Below, one piece after another: positions 17,170 to 25,551 of a stretch of DNA of 64,000 nt. The notes below the pieces were generated by a model, which did not search any database, was not told the origin of the DNA, and saw only the letters and a program-made list of their open reading frames with translations. Location: positions 1,736,001 to 1,800,000 of the forward strand of contig NZ_CP134399.1 of NCBI RefSeq assembly GCF_002968295.1, given 5' to 3'. The DNA comes from Mycobacterium sp. ITM-2016-00317. Its GTDB lineage: Bacteria; Actinomycetota; Actinomycetes; Mycobacteriales; Mycobacteriaceae. Positions within the stretch are counted from its first letter, which is position 1, and each line of letters starts with the position of its first letter. The position numbers and the translations under genes were made by a program.

Positions 17170-18522
17170 CTACAGGGCGGCGAAACCGTCGCCGACGACG
17201 TCGAAGGCCTCGGCGAGCAGTTCGTCGGAGATCGAGAGCGGGGGGAGGAACCGCAACACGTTGCCGAAAGTGCCTGCGCTCAGCGGCAACACGCCGTTGC
17301 GCTGGCAGTGCCGGGTGACGGCGGCCACTGCGGCGGGATCGGGCTCGCGGGTGCCGGGCACCACGAGTTCGGCGGCGATCATCGCCCCGCGTCCCCGGAT
17401 CTCGCCGATCACGCCGGTGGTGGCCGCGATCCTGCGCAACGCCGCGGTCATCAGGTCCCCGAGGGCGCGGGCCCGCTCGACCAGTCCGCGGGTCTCGATC
17501 TCCTCGAACACCCCGAGTGCGGCTGCGCACGCGACCGGGTTGCCGCTGTAGGTGCCGCCGATACCGCCCGGGTGCGCGGCGTCCATCACGTCGGCACGTC
17601 CGGTGACCGCGGCCAGCGGCAGCCCACCGGCCAGCCCCTTGGCGGTGGTGATCAGGTCGGGCACCAGCCCGTCGTGCTCGCTGGCGAACCAGGCGCCGGT
17701 GCGCGCGATGCCGGTCTGCACCTCGTCGGCAACCAGCAGGATGCCGCGCTCGCGGCAGAAGCGGGCGACCGACTGCAGGAAGCCCTCGGCCGGGACGATG
17801 AAGCCGCCCTCACCCTGGATCGGCTCGATCACCACGCAGGACACCGCGTCGGCACCGATCTGGGCGTCGACGAGCTGGGCGAAGTGGGCGAACGCCTCTG
17901 CGGCGCAGTGCTGCGGACCCGAGGGCCACCGGAACGGGTAGGCCATCGGCGCCCGGTACACCTCGGGGGCGAACGGACCGAAACCGTGCTTGTACGGCGC
18001 GTTCTTGGCGGTCATCGACATGGTGAGCAGCGAGCGGCCGTGGAACGCGTGGTCGAACACCACCACCGCCGGCCGCCCGGTTGCCGCGCGGGCGTATTTC
18101 ACCGCGTTCTCCACCGCCTCGCTGCCGGTGTTGAACAACGCGGTCCGCTTCTGGTGGGCGCCGGGGGTCAGTGCGTTCAGCTTCTCGGCGACCTCGATGT
18201 AGGGCTCGTACGGGGTGGCCAGGAAGCAGGTGTGGGTGTACTCGGCGAGCTGCGCCGTTGCACGGGCCACCACGGCAGGGGCCGCGTTGCCCACGGTGGT
18301 GACCGCGATCCCGCTGCCGAGGTCGATGAACGAGTTGCCGTCCACGTCGACGATCACCCCGCCGCCGGCCGCGGCGACGTAGACACCGGCGGCGCTGGTC
18401 AGGCCGGCCGGGAGCGCGGCACTGCGGCGGTGCGCGAGCTCGACGGACCGGGGACCGGGGATCTCGGTGTGCACCCGGCGGGCCTGGGGGAGGGTGGGGC
18501 CGCCGATCACGGACGCAGTCAT
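17170..18522 (-). CDS. gabT: 4-aminobutyrate/5-aminovalerate aminotransferase
   Basis: The 450-residue PLP-dependent class-III aminotransferase has TGSEAVENAVKYAR, FDHAFHGRSLLTMSMT, VVIEPIQGEGGFIVP, VADEVQTGIARTG, and the PLP lysine Lys295 in TTAKGLAGGLP. GabT-type enzymes accept both GABA and 5-aminovalerate with 2-oxoglutarate. As first gene of an operon ending in glutaryl-CoA metabolism it most likely works on 5-aminovalerate, giving glutarate semialdehyde. ATG 18522 is the first start in the conserved frame; longer upstream reading is antisense to the divergent hydrolase. A perfect 15-base palindrome lies 36 bases upstream. Confidence 0.9.
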   Translation of the reverse strand: MTASVIGGPTLPQARRVHTEIPGPRSVELAHRRSAALPAGLTSAAGVYVAAAGGGVIVDVDGNSFIDLGSGIAVTTVGNAAPAVVARATAQLAEYTHTCFLATPYEPYIEVAEKLNALTPGAHQKRTALFNTGSEAVENAVKYARAATGRPAVVVFDHAFHGRSLLTMSMTAKNAPYKHGFGPFAPEVYRAPMAYPFRWPSGPQHCAAEAFAHFAQLVDAQIGADAVSCVVIEPIQGEGGFIVPAEGFLQSVARFCRERGILLVADEVQTGIARTGAWFASEHDGLVPDLITTAKGLAGGLPLAAVTGRADVMDAAHPGGIGGTYSGNPVACAAALGVFEEIETRGLVERARALGDLMTAALRRIAATTGVIGEIRGRGAMIAAELVVPGTREPDPAAVAAVTRHCQRNGVLPLSAGTFGNVLRFLPPLSISDELLAEAFDVVGDGFAAL

Positions 18523-18557
18523 GGCGCAAGCGTAGGAACACCGGCACGCCCCGCCCA

Positions 18558-18572
18558 TGTCCGTGACGGACA
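18558..18572. promoter_or_regulatory. Perfect 15-bp palindrome in a divergent promoter
   Basis: TGTCCGTGACGGACA is a perfect inverted repeat (seven-base arms around one G). It sits between the divergent aminotransferase (start 18522) and isochorismatase-like gene (start 18649), the expected place for an operator shared by both. The cognate regulator is unknown; the PucR-type and GntR-type proteins of this locus are candidates. Confidence 0.6.
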
Positions 18573-18648
18573 ATCGCCCGGCCGCCGATGTACACACCGG
18601 CGCTGCGTGCGCGGAATACTTTCGTGCTGCGCGGTTATCAATACCTCC

Positions 18649-19188
18649 ATGAGTGATACCGCGCTTCTGGTGATCGACATGTTCAACACCTACGATCACC
18701 CCGACGCCGAGAAACTGGCCGAGAGTGCCGCCGAGGTCGTCGCACCGATCGCGGAGCTGGTCGAGCGGGCCGGCCTGCGCGACGACGTCGACGTGATCTA
18801 TGTCAACGACAACTACGGCGACTTCGCCGCCAACCATTCCGACATCATCCAGGGCGCACTGGAGGGCTCCCGCCCGGATCTGGTCCGGCCGCTGGTGCCC
18901 AGCCCGGACACCCGCTTCCTGACCAAGGTGCGACACAGCGCGTTCTACGCTACCCCACTGGACTACCTGCTCAGCCGACTCGGTGTGCAGCGCATCGTGC
19001 TCACCGGGCAGGTCACCGAACAGTGCGTCCTGTACACCGCGCTCGACGGTTACGTCCGGCACTACGACGTGGTCGTCCCGCCGGATGCCGTGGCGCACAT
19101 CGACGCCAAGCTCGGCGAGGCCGCGCTGGAGATGATGAGCCGCAACATGAAGGCGGACCTGTCGAAGTCCACCGACTGTCTGCCCTGA
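18649..19188 (+). CDS. Isochorismatase-family cysteine hydrolase
   Basis: The 179-residue hydrolase has the family triad: Asp10 (LLVIDMFNTY), Lys93 (LTKVRHSAFY) and Cys126 (VTEQCVLYTA), with the cis-peptide region VLTGQV before the cysteine. Members hydrolyse amides (nicotinamidase-like) or isochorismate. ATG 18649 is preceded by CCTCC, not a typical site, but the conserved strand begins straight after it. It is divergent from the glutarate operon over a shared palindrome. It could cleave an amide intermediate such as a carbamoyl or lactam-derived compound, which is inference only. Confidence 0.85.
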   Translation: MSDTALLVIDMFNTYDHPDAEKLAESAAEVVAPIAELVERAGLRDDVDVIYVNDNYGDFAANHSDIIQGALEGSRPDLVRPLVPSPDTRFLTKVRHSAFYATPLDYLLSRLGVQRIVLTGQVTEQCVLYTALDGYVRHYDVVVPPDAVAHIDAKLGEAALEMMSRNMKADLSKSTDCLP

Positions 19189-19241
19189 CCACGCGAAACG
19201 CTGCGCAGGCCCGGGCTGCGGCAGGGCTGATCAGGAAGCTG

Positions 19242-19361
19242 TTGGTTTCGGCCGGAGTCGCAGTGGCACTGTCGATCTCCGGTCTCGTCGCGTCGACACC
19301 GGCGGCGGCCCAGCCCTGTGTGGGACCCAAGGCCGTCGTCGCCGGGCACGGCACGCCGTGA
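19242..19361 (+). CDS. Possible very short secreted peptide or relic of an exported protein
   Basis: A 39-codon frame starting at TTG 19242 (AGGAAG four bases before it) reads as a complete signal peptide. It runs through VAVALSISGLVASTPAAA and then a stub of about 16 residues (QPCVGPKAVVAGHGTP). The stub looks faintly like the first strand of a secreted cutinase-like hydrolase, but nothing follows. It may be a relic left after deletion or a real small exported peptide. The TTG start is weak support. Confidence 0.3.
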   Translation: MVSAGVAVALSISGLVASTPAAAQPCVGPKAVVAGHGTP

Positions 19362-19410
19362 GCCCCGGTGCCTGCCGGGTGTCCGGGCCCGGCTGGGGTA
19401 GCCTCACCGC

Positions 19411-19764
19411 ATGGAAGTACTACGTTCTGTAGTTGTATTGCTGCACATCGTCGGCTTCGCGATCACCTTCGGCGCCTGGGTGACCGAAGCGGTCGCCGGG
19501 CGGTTCCGGACCACCCGGGTGATGGACTACGGCCTGCTGGTCTCACTGCTGACCGGCCTCGCGCTGGCCGCGCCGTGGCCCGCGGGCATCGAACTGAACT
19601 ACCCCAAGATCGGGATCAAGCTGGTGATCCTGGTGATCCTGGGAGGATTGCTGGGCATGGGCAGTGCCCGGCAGAAGCGCACCGGTGAAGCGGTGCCGCG
19701 TGGCCTGTTCTACGGAGTCGGGGTGCTGTCGTTCGCCGCGGCGGCACTGGCTGTCATCTGGTAG
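19411..19764 (+). CDS. Small four-helix membrane protein of unknown function
   Basis: The 117-residue protein has four hydrophobic segments (about residues 3-25, 38-57, 67-84 and 97-116) joined by short loops, and contains no catalytic motif that I recognise. A conserved-looking NYPKIGIKLVILVIL segment forms the third helix. Similar short proteins are common in mycobacteria without an assigned role. It stands alone on the plus strand, 97 bases before the flavin monooxygenase. Confidence 0.7.
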   Translation: MEVLRSVVVLLHIVGFAITFGAWVTEAVAGRFRTTRVMDYGLLVSLLTGLALAAPWPAGIELNYPKIGIKLVILVILGGLLGMGSARQKRTGEAVPRGLFYGVGVLSFAAAALAVIW

Positions 19765-19861
19765 GGCCCACCGCTCGCCCGGTGCGGTGCCCGACTTCCC
19801 GGCGCGCGCGGAAGTCGCCAAACACTGACCATCCACTGAAGGCCGAGCGTATGGTCGGTCC

Positions 19862-21868
19862 GTGCCCCATCTCACCGGCGCGGAGGTGCGCAGTCCCGAG
19901 CTGACCCGGTTGACCGGACTGCCGTTCGACGACGACGACGAGGTGCTGCGAGCGGCCATCGACGACGCCAGTGTGCCCGCGCTGTTGATGTCGATGGTCC
20001 ACATGACCGGCGACCTGAACATCCTCGACGAACTGCCGCGCCCGTTCATGCTCATCGCGATGGATCTGCAGGGCGGCATGAGCGAGCCGGACAAACAGGC
20101 GGTGCGGGACAAGGCTTATCAGGTCGCCCGCGAGTACCGCGACAGGGGCTGCCCGCCACCGTTCGTGCCCGACGAGCACCAGCTACGGGTGATGCTCGAC
20201 GTGGTCTCGGCCGGTCAGGTCACCGACGAGTTCGTCGACTACATCGCCGCCGATCTGAGGGTCACCGACGACGACCAGTGCGGTCCGGTGTGGGCATCGG
20301 TGCCCGAGCAGCGTGCCGGCTTCCCCGTCGTGGTCATCGGCTGCGGCGAGGCCGGGCTGCTGGCCGGTATCAAGCTCAAGGCGGCCGGTGTGCCGTTCAC
20401 CATCGTCGAGCGTCAGTCCGGCGTCGGCGGAACCTGGCTGGCCAACCGCTACCCCGGCTGCCGAGTCGACATCGCCAGCCAGTACTACACGTATTCGTTC
20501 GAGCCGACCGACCATTGGCGGCACCACTACGCCACCCAACCCGAGATACTGCAGTATCTGCGCGATGTCACCGACCGCTACGGACTCGCCGAGCACATCC
20601 GGTTCGACACCGAGGTGACCGGCGCGGTGTGGGACGCGGCGGCCGCGCGGTGGCGGGTGCGGGTGCGTCGCACCGGCACCGGCGAAGGCGCTGACGAGGA
20701 GCTGACCGCCCGCGCCGTGATCTGCGCCGTCGGCCAGTTCAGCACCCCGGTCATCCCGGACATCAACGGAGCAAACACGTTTCGCGGGCCGTCCCGCCAC
20801 ACCGCAGACTGGGACAACTCCGTGGAGCTGACCGGCAAGCGGGTCGCGGTGATCGGCGCCGGGGCCAGCGGCTTCCAGCTGGTGCCCGCGATCGCCGGCA
20901 CCGCCGCGCATGTCGACGTCTACCAGCGCACCCCACAGTGGATGGCGCCCAACGTGCACTACCACGAAGCGGTCAGCGCCGGGGCCCGTTGGGCCACCCG
21001 GCATCTGCCCTACTACGGGCGATGGTTGCGCTTCGTGTCGTGGTGGCCGATCGCCGACGCCCTCGACGAACAGATCACCATCGACCCCGGCTGGGACACC
21101 GGTGGATTGTCGGTCAGCGCAGGCAATCAGGCGATCCGGGACATGTTCATCGCGTGGATGCGCGCGTTCACCGACGACGAGGAACTGCTCGACAAGGTCA
21201 CCCCGAAGTACCCGCCGATGGGCAAGCGCACCCTGCAGGACGACGGCACCTGGCTGACCACCCTGCAGCGCGACGACGTCGAACTGGTCACCGACGGGAT
21301 CGCCGAGATCACCGCCGACGGTGTCACCGACGTGCGTGGCGTGCACCGCAAGGCCGATGTGCTGGTGTGGGCCACCGGTTTCGACGTCAACCACCAGCTC
21401 GGCCCGATCGACATCCGCGGTACCGGTGGCGTCGGGCTCAACGAGGCGTGGGGCGACGCCGGCTACGCATACCTCGGGATCACCGTGGCCGGGTTCCCGA
21501 ACTTCTACTGCATGTTCGGCCCCGGCACCAACGCCGTGAACGGCGCCAGCATCATCTACAACTCCGAATGCCAGATGCGCTACATCCTGGGCTGCATCGA
21601 CATGACACTGGCCGCCGGTGCGGCCGCCGCCGCGCCCAGGGCCGAGGTGTGTGCCGACTACGACCGCCGCAGCCAACACCGGCTGACGTCGATGGTCTAC
21701 GCCCACCCTTCGGTCAGCAGCTACTACAAGAACAGTGCAGGCGAGTTGCCCACCCTGTTCGCGTGGCGCATCGCCGAGTACTGGAAGTGGACGTCTCGGC
21801 CGTTCCCGGCGGACTACGAATTCACGGTCACGGAATTCACGGACACGACGGGGCAGGGGAACTCATGA
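19862..21868 (+). CDS. Baeyer-Villiger-type flavin monooxygenase with N-terminal extension
   Basis: The 668-residue protein has two Rossmann motifs (VIGCGEAG ~159-166, binding FAD, and VIGAGASG, binding NADPH) and the Baeyer-Villiger fingerprint FRGPSRHTADW at residues 307-317. A helical extension of about 150 residues precedes the FAD motif, as in 4-hydroxyacetophenone monooxygenase. Substrates of that branch are aryl or steroid-like ketones. GTG 19862 opens the frame. Its stop overlaps the start of fabG3 by four bases, so the hydroxysteroid dehydrogenase may supply the ketone that this enzyme converts to an ester or lactone. Confidence 0.9.
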   Translation: MPHLTGAEVRSPELTRLTGLPFDDDDEVLRAAIDDASVPALLMSMVHMTGDLNILDELPRPFMLIAMDLQGGMSEPDKQAVRDKAYQVAREYRDRGCPPPFVPDEHQLRVMLDVVSAGQVTDEFVDYIAADLRVTDDDQCGPVWASVPEQRAGFPVVVIGCGEAGLLAGIKLKAAGVPFTIVERQSGVGGTWLANRYPGCRVDIASQYYTYSFEPTDHWRHHYATQPEILQYLRDVTDRYGLAEHIRFDTEVTGAVWDAAAARWRVRVRRTGTGEGADEELTARAVICAVGQFSTPVIPDINGANTFRGPSRHTADWDNSVELTGKRVAVIGAGASGFQLVPAIAGTAAHVDVYQRTPQWMAPNVHYHEAVSAGARWATRHLPYYGRWLRFVSWWPIADALDEQITIDPGWDTGGLSVSAGNQAIRDMFIAWMRAFTDDEELLDKVTPKYPPMGKRTLQDDGTWLTTLQRDDVELVTDGIAEITADGVTDVRGVHRKADVLVWATGFDVNHQLGPIDIRGTGGVGLNEAWGDAGYAYLGITVAGFPNFYCMFGPGTNAVNGASIIYNSECQMRYILGCIDMTLAAGAAAAAPRAEVCADYDRRSQHRLTSMVYAHPSVSSYYKNSAGELPTLFAWRIAEYWKWTSRPFPADYEFTVTEFTDTTGQGNS

Positions 21869-22647
21869 CAGGACGGCTGGCAGGCAAGGTCGCGCTCATC
21901 AGCGGCGGGGCCAGGGGCATGGGCGCGTCCCACGCGCGGGTGATGGCCGCCCACGGCGCCAAGGTGGTGTGCGGCGACATCCTCGACATCGAGGGCCAAC
22001 ACGTGGCCGGCGAACTCGGGGACGCCGCGCGCTACGTCCATCTCGACGTCACCAGCCCCGGCGACTGGGACGCGGCCGTGGCCACCGCCGTCGCCGAGTT
22101 CGGCGGGCTCGATGTCCTGGTCAACAACGCGGGCATCCTCAACATCGGTACCGTCGAGGACTATCCGCTGTCGGAGTGGCAGCGCATCCTCGACGTCAAC
22201 CTCACCGGGGTCTTCCTGGGTATTCGCGCGGTCACCCCGACGATGAAGGCCGCGGGCGGAGGATCGATCGTCAACATCTCCTCGATCGAGGGGATGGCGG
22301 GCACCGTCGGGTGTCACGGCTACACCGCGACGAAGTTCGCGGTGCGCGGCCTCACCAAGTCCACGGCACTGGAGTTGGGGCCATTCGGGATTCGCGTCAA
22401 CTCGGTGCATCCGGGCCTGGTGAAGACGCCGATGGCCGACTGGGTGCCCGAGGACATCTTCCAGTCCGCGCTCGGCCGGATCGCCCAGCCGCACGAGGTC
22501 AGCAACCTGGTCGTGTATCTGGCCGGCGACGAGTCCAGCTACTCGACCGGGGCGGAATTCGTCGTCGACGGCGGAACCATCGCCGGTCTGGCACACAAGG
22601 ATTTCTCCGCCGTCGACGTCGCCCGACAGCCGGACTGGGTGACCTAG
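21865..22647 (+). CDS. fabG3: 3-alpha/20-beta-hydroxysteroid dehydrogenase, FabG3 type
   Basis: The 260-residue short-chain dehydrogenase has GGARGMGASH (NAD binding), NNAGILNIGT, and the active site Ser140-Tyr153-Lys157. From memory it matches M. tuberculosis Rv2002 (FabG3, a 20-beta-hydroxysteroid dehydrogenase) over its whole length, including NISSIEGMAGTV and GLVKTPMADWVPEDIFQ. ATG 21865 overlaps the monooxygenase stop. The C-terminus overlaps the convergent LuxR-type gene by four bases. It interconverts steroid alcohols and ketones in the cytosol. Confidence 0.92.
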   Translation: MTGRLAGKVALISGGARGMGASHARVMAAHGAKVVCGDILDIEGQHVAGELGDAARYVHLDVTSPGDWDAAVATAVAEFGGLDVLVNNAGILNIGTVEDYPLSEWQRILDVNLTGVFLGIRAVTPTMKAAGGGSIVNISSIEGMAGTVGCHGYTATKFAVRGLTKSTALELGPFGIRVNSVHPGLVKTPMADWVPEDIFQSALGRIAQPHEVSNLVVYLAGDESSYSTGAEFVVDGGTIAGLAHKDFSAVDVARQPDWVT

Positions 22648-25442
22648 GACCGGCCGGTCCGATCCATCCGCCTGCCCAACTCGGCGCGCGAGCTGATGCC
22701 CAGCTTGCGGTAGATCTTGGTGAGGTTGTGCTCGACGGTCTTGGCACTGATGAACATCGCCGCGGCGATGTCCTTGTTGGTCGCCCCGGCGGCCGCCATC
22801 TCGGCGACCCGCTGCTCCGACGGCGTCAACTGGGTCAGATCCTCGGCTGGGGCGACCACTGCGCGCGCCAGTTCGGACTGCGCCCGCTGCGCCCACAGCG
22901 GGGTGCCCAACGTCTGGAAGGTCCCCAGCGCCTCGTTCAGATTCGCTGCCGCGGACTGCTTCTGGCGTAACCGGCGTTGCAGCTGGCCGAGCAGGAGCTG
23001 AGTTCTGGCCGTCTCGAACGGCATCGGCAGACCTTCATGCTCGACCATCGCGCGGTGCGCGGCCTGCTCGGCGGCCGCCACTTCGCCGCGGGCGGCCAGC
23101 AGCATCGCGCGACACCGCGCGCCCACCGCGCGCATCCAGTGCCTGCCGTGCTCGAGGCCGTTCTGTTCCAGTGCGCTGGTGAGGAATTCGGCCTCGTCGA
23201 GCCGTCCCGCGCCCACCATCGCCTCGATCACGTCGGGCAGATGCCACGCGTACATCAATTCGGTGGCAGGCATCTGCGCGGTGTCGAGGAACTTCACGTC
23301 GAGTGCCTGCAACGCCTCCCGGTGATTCCCGAGCGATTCCTCAAGGAAGCACAACGTCATTCCCGGCCAGTCGGCGATGTGGGAGGCCTGCCGGTTGGCG
23401 ATGGCACCGAGCACCCAGCGGGCGTCGGAGCGGGCGTCGTCGACGCGACCGGCGTAGGCGGCCAGCGCGCCACGCACGGTCATCGGGATGATCAGCACGT
23501 CGTCGCCACCGAGCTGTTCCGCGCGTTCCACGGCTTCGGCCGCCTCGGCCTCGGCGGCGGCGAGCTGACCGCGCCACAGGTGGTTGATCGCGAGAAACCC
23601 GGCGATGGCCATCATGTCGCTCTCAGCGCCGCGATCGACACACATCGCGCGCACCTCGGTCAGCTCGCGGTGCGCCTGCTCGAGCCGACCGGTCCACGAC
23701 ATCGCCAACGCGTGCACGAACGGCGCCCGGAAGATGATCGGCACGTCGAGAGCCGGGTCGTAGAGCTCCATCGCGCGCCGCAGGGACTGCTCGTCGAGCC
23801 CGTGCCCGCATTGGAATTCCACGTGCACCGACCACGCCAGCGCGGCGCTGATGATGCCCGGAATTCCGAGCTCCTCGGCCAGCTTGACGGCGTCGCGGAC
23901 GTACCGGCGCGCGTCGTCGAGCTCGCCGATGCTGTTGAGCGCGAACGACAACCGCAGCAGCACCTGCACCAGCACCGGGACGTTGCCCGCGCCGTCGTCG
24001 AGTGCGCTGCGCAGCAGTGCGACCGCCTCGGTGTGTTCGTTCTCGTACATCCGGACCGTGGCGAGCAGGCTCGACGCCAGCGCCCGCAGGATCGCGGGCT
24101 CCATCGAGTCGACCTGGCCCAGCACGGCGGCGGCTTTGGCGGTGTCGCCGGCCAGGAAGTGGTTCTCCGCGGACCTCATGCGGCGCACCGGGTTGTCTCC
24201 GCCCAGCCCGATGGCCAGGTCGACGAGCTCCGCGGCCGCCGCCGGGGCGCCCCGGGCACGGGCGGAGTCGGCGGCCTGATCCAGCGCGGTGAAGATCTCG
24301 TCGTCGCCGCTGGCCGACGCCAGGGCCAGGTGCCGCGCTTTGAGCTCCGGCTGGGTCTCGAGTGCGCCCATCGTGCGGTGCATCGCGCGGCGCGCTGTCG
24401 GTCCGGCGTCGGTGTAGACGCCGCTGGCCAGCAGCGGGTGGGTGAACCTCACCCGGTTCCCGTCCAGAGTGACGATGCCGGTGGACTCCACCTTCTCCAG
24501 GCGGGCGGTCACCTCCGTGGTCGTCGAGGCATGGGCGCGCGCCAGCAGGTCCACTGTGGGGGCGGCCACGCACGCGACGCTGAGCAGCAGCGAGCGGGTC
24601 GATTCGTCCAGCTGCCCGATCCGGCGCCGCACCACCTCGGTCAGCGTGGCCGGCAGCGGCGGCTCAGCCGCGGTCGGGCCGTCGCCGATGGAGTGCGCCA
24701 GCTCGAGAGCGAAAAACGGGTTGCCGCCCGAGATCTCGGCGATGCGGAGCACCGACGGCCGGGCCAGGGTACGGCCCAGGCGCTCGGAGATCAGCGAGTG
24801 CAGTTGACCCGTGGTCATCGGCCGCACCGACACGCGCTGGAGCCCGTCGGGCCGCTCCAGCCTCAGCCAGCCCGCGGTGGTGCCCTCGCCCGGGGCGCAC
24901 CGCTCGGTCACCAGCACGCCGAACGGTCCGCGCAGCCGGCGTACCGCGAACTCGACGGCCGCCCGGCTCGACCGGTCCAGCCACTGGGCGTCGTCGATCG
25001 CGATCAGCACCGGGGAACGCTCGGCCAGAGTGTGCAGCACCGACACGAAACCCGCGGCCACGGTGCGCTGATCGGTGGACGGACCGTCGTTGCCTGCGCG
25101 CAGCAGCACCCGGTCCAGCGCCAGCTTCTGCAACGCGGGCAACGAGGCGTAGCAGTCGTCCTCGACATCCGCGAGCAGGTCGGCCAGCGCGGCGAACGCC
25201 ATCACCGATTCGGCCTGGCCCACCCGGGCCGTGAGCACCCGGAAACCCCGTTCGCCGGCCAGCTCGAGCTGACGCAGCCACAGCGTGGTCTTGCCGATCC
25301 CCGCTTCGCCCTCGACGACCAGCGCAGTGGGCGCCGACGCCGCGGCGGCCAGGAAACCAGCAACGCGCCGATCGTCGACTGGTTGCTCTCCAGCGTGGGA
25401 CACGGCCTCCATCATCGCAGCGGGCAAAGACCGGCGCACCAC
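22644..25442 (-). CDS. Large ATP-binding LuxR-family (LAL) transcriptional regulator
   Basis: The ~932-residue regulator has a Walker A GEAGIGKTT (residues ~45-53), a Walker B region LIAIDDAQWLDR (~145-156), a long helical TPR-like middle part, and a C-terminal LuxR helix-turn-helix (LTPSEQRVAEMAAAG, then SAKTVEHNLTKIYRKLGI, ~870-925). LAL proteins act as ATP-dependent activators of catabolic genes. The start is uncertain: GTG 25442, ATG 25415 and ATG 25412 are all possible and none has a strong ribosome site. Four 16-base repeats lie 46 bases upstream of the GTG. The 3' end overlaps fabG3 convergently. Confidence 0.87.
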   Translation of the reverse strand: MVRRSLPAAMMEAVSHAGEQPVDDRRVAGFLAAAASAPTALVVEGEAGIGKTTLWLRQLELAGERGFRVLTARVGQAESVMAFAALADLLADVEDDCYASLPALQKLALDRVLLRAGNDGPSTDQRTVAAGFVSVLHTLAERSPVLIAIDDAQWLDRSSRAAVEFAVRRLRGPFGVLVTERCAPGEGTTAGWLRLERPDGLQRVSVRPMTTGQLHSLISERLGRTLARPSVLRIAEISGGNPFFALELAHSIGDGPTAAEPPLPATLTEVVRRRIGQLDESTRSLLLSVACVAAPTVDLLARAHASTTTEVTARLEKVESTGIVTLDGNRVRFTHPLLASGVYTDAGPTARRAMHRTMGALETQPELKARHLALASASGDDEIFTALDQAADSARARGAPAAAAELVDLAIGLGGDNPVRRMRSAENHFLAGDTAKAAAVLGQVDSMEPAILRALASSLLATVRMYENEHTEAVALLRSALDDGAGNVPVLVQVLLRLSFALNSIGELDDARRYVRDAVKLAEELGIPGIISAALAWSVHVEFQCGHGLDEQSLRRAMELYDPALDVPIIFRAPFVHALAMSWTGRLEQAHRELTEVRAMCVDRGAESDMMAIAGFLAINHLWRGQLAAAEAEAAEAVERAEQLGGDDVLIIPMTVRGALAAYAGRVDDARSDARWVLGAIANRQASHIADWPGMTLCFLEESLGNHREALQALDVKFLDTAQMPATELMYAWHLPDVIEAMVGAGRLDEAEFLTSALEQNGLEHGRHWMRAVGARCRAMLLAARGEVAAAEQAAHRAMVEHEGLPMPFETARTQLLLGQLQRRLRQKQSAAANLNEALGTFQTLGTPLWAQRAQSELARAVVAPAEDLTQLTPSEQRVAEMAAAGATNKDIAAAMFISAKTVEHNLTKIYRKLGISSRAELGRRMDRTGRS

Positions 25443-25487
25443 TTCGGCGCATTCGGTTACCGGCGGGTCACTTTCCGAACGGCGACA

Positions 25488-25551
25488 TCATCGACCGGTG
25501 GCATCATCGAACCTTGACGTCATCGAACAACTACGTCATCGAACAAGTACG
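25488..25551. repeat. Four 16-bp direct repeats upstream of the LuxR-type gene
   Basis: TCATCGA recurs at 25488, 25504, 25520 and 25536, exactly every 16 bases. The two units nearest the quinone reductase are almost identical over 16 bases (TCATCGAACAACTACG, TCATCGAACAAGTACG). The unit at 25536 contains the reductase stop codon, so the array may have grown by duplication of that gene's end. It lies in the promoter region of the LuxR-type gene. Confidence 0.8.

Noticed and set aside
22977..25517. 846-codon plus-strand open frame opposite the LuxR-type gene
   Set aside because: Antisense shadow; no domain recognised, whereas the minus strand shows Walker and helix-turn-helix motifs.
25488..25551. 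16-bp array considered as a CRISPR remnant
   Set aside because: Period is far too short, there are no spacers of proper length and no cas genes.
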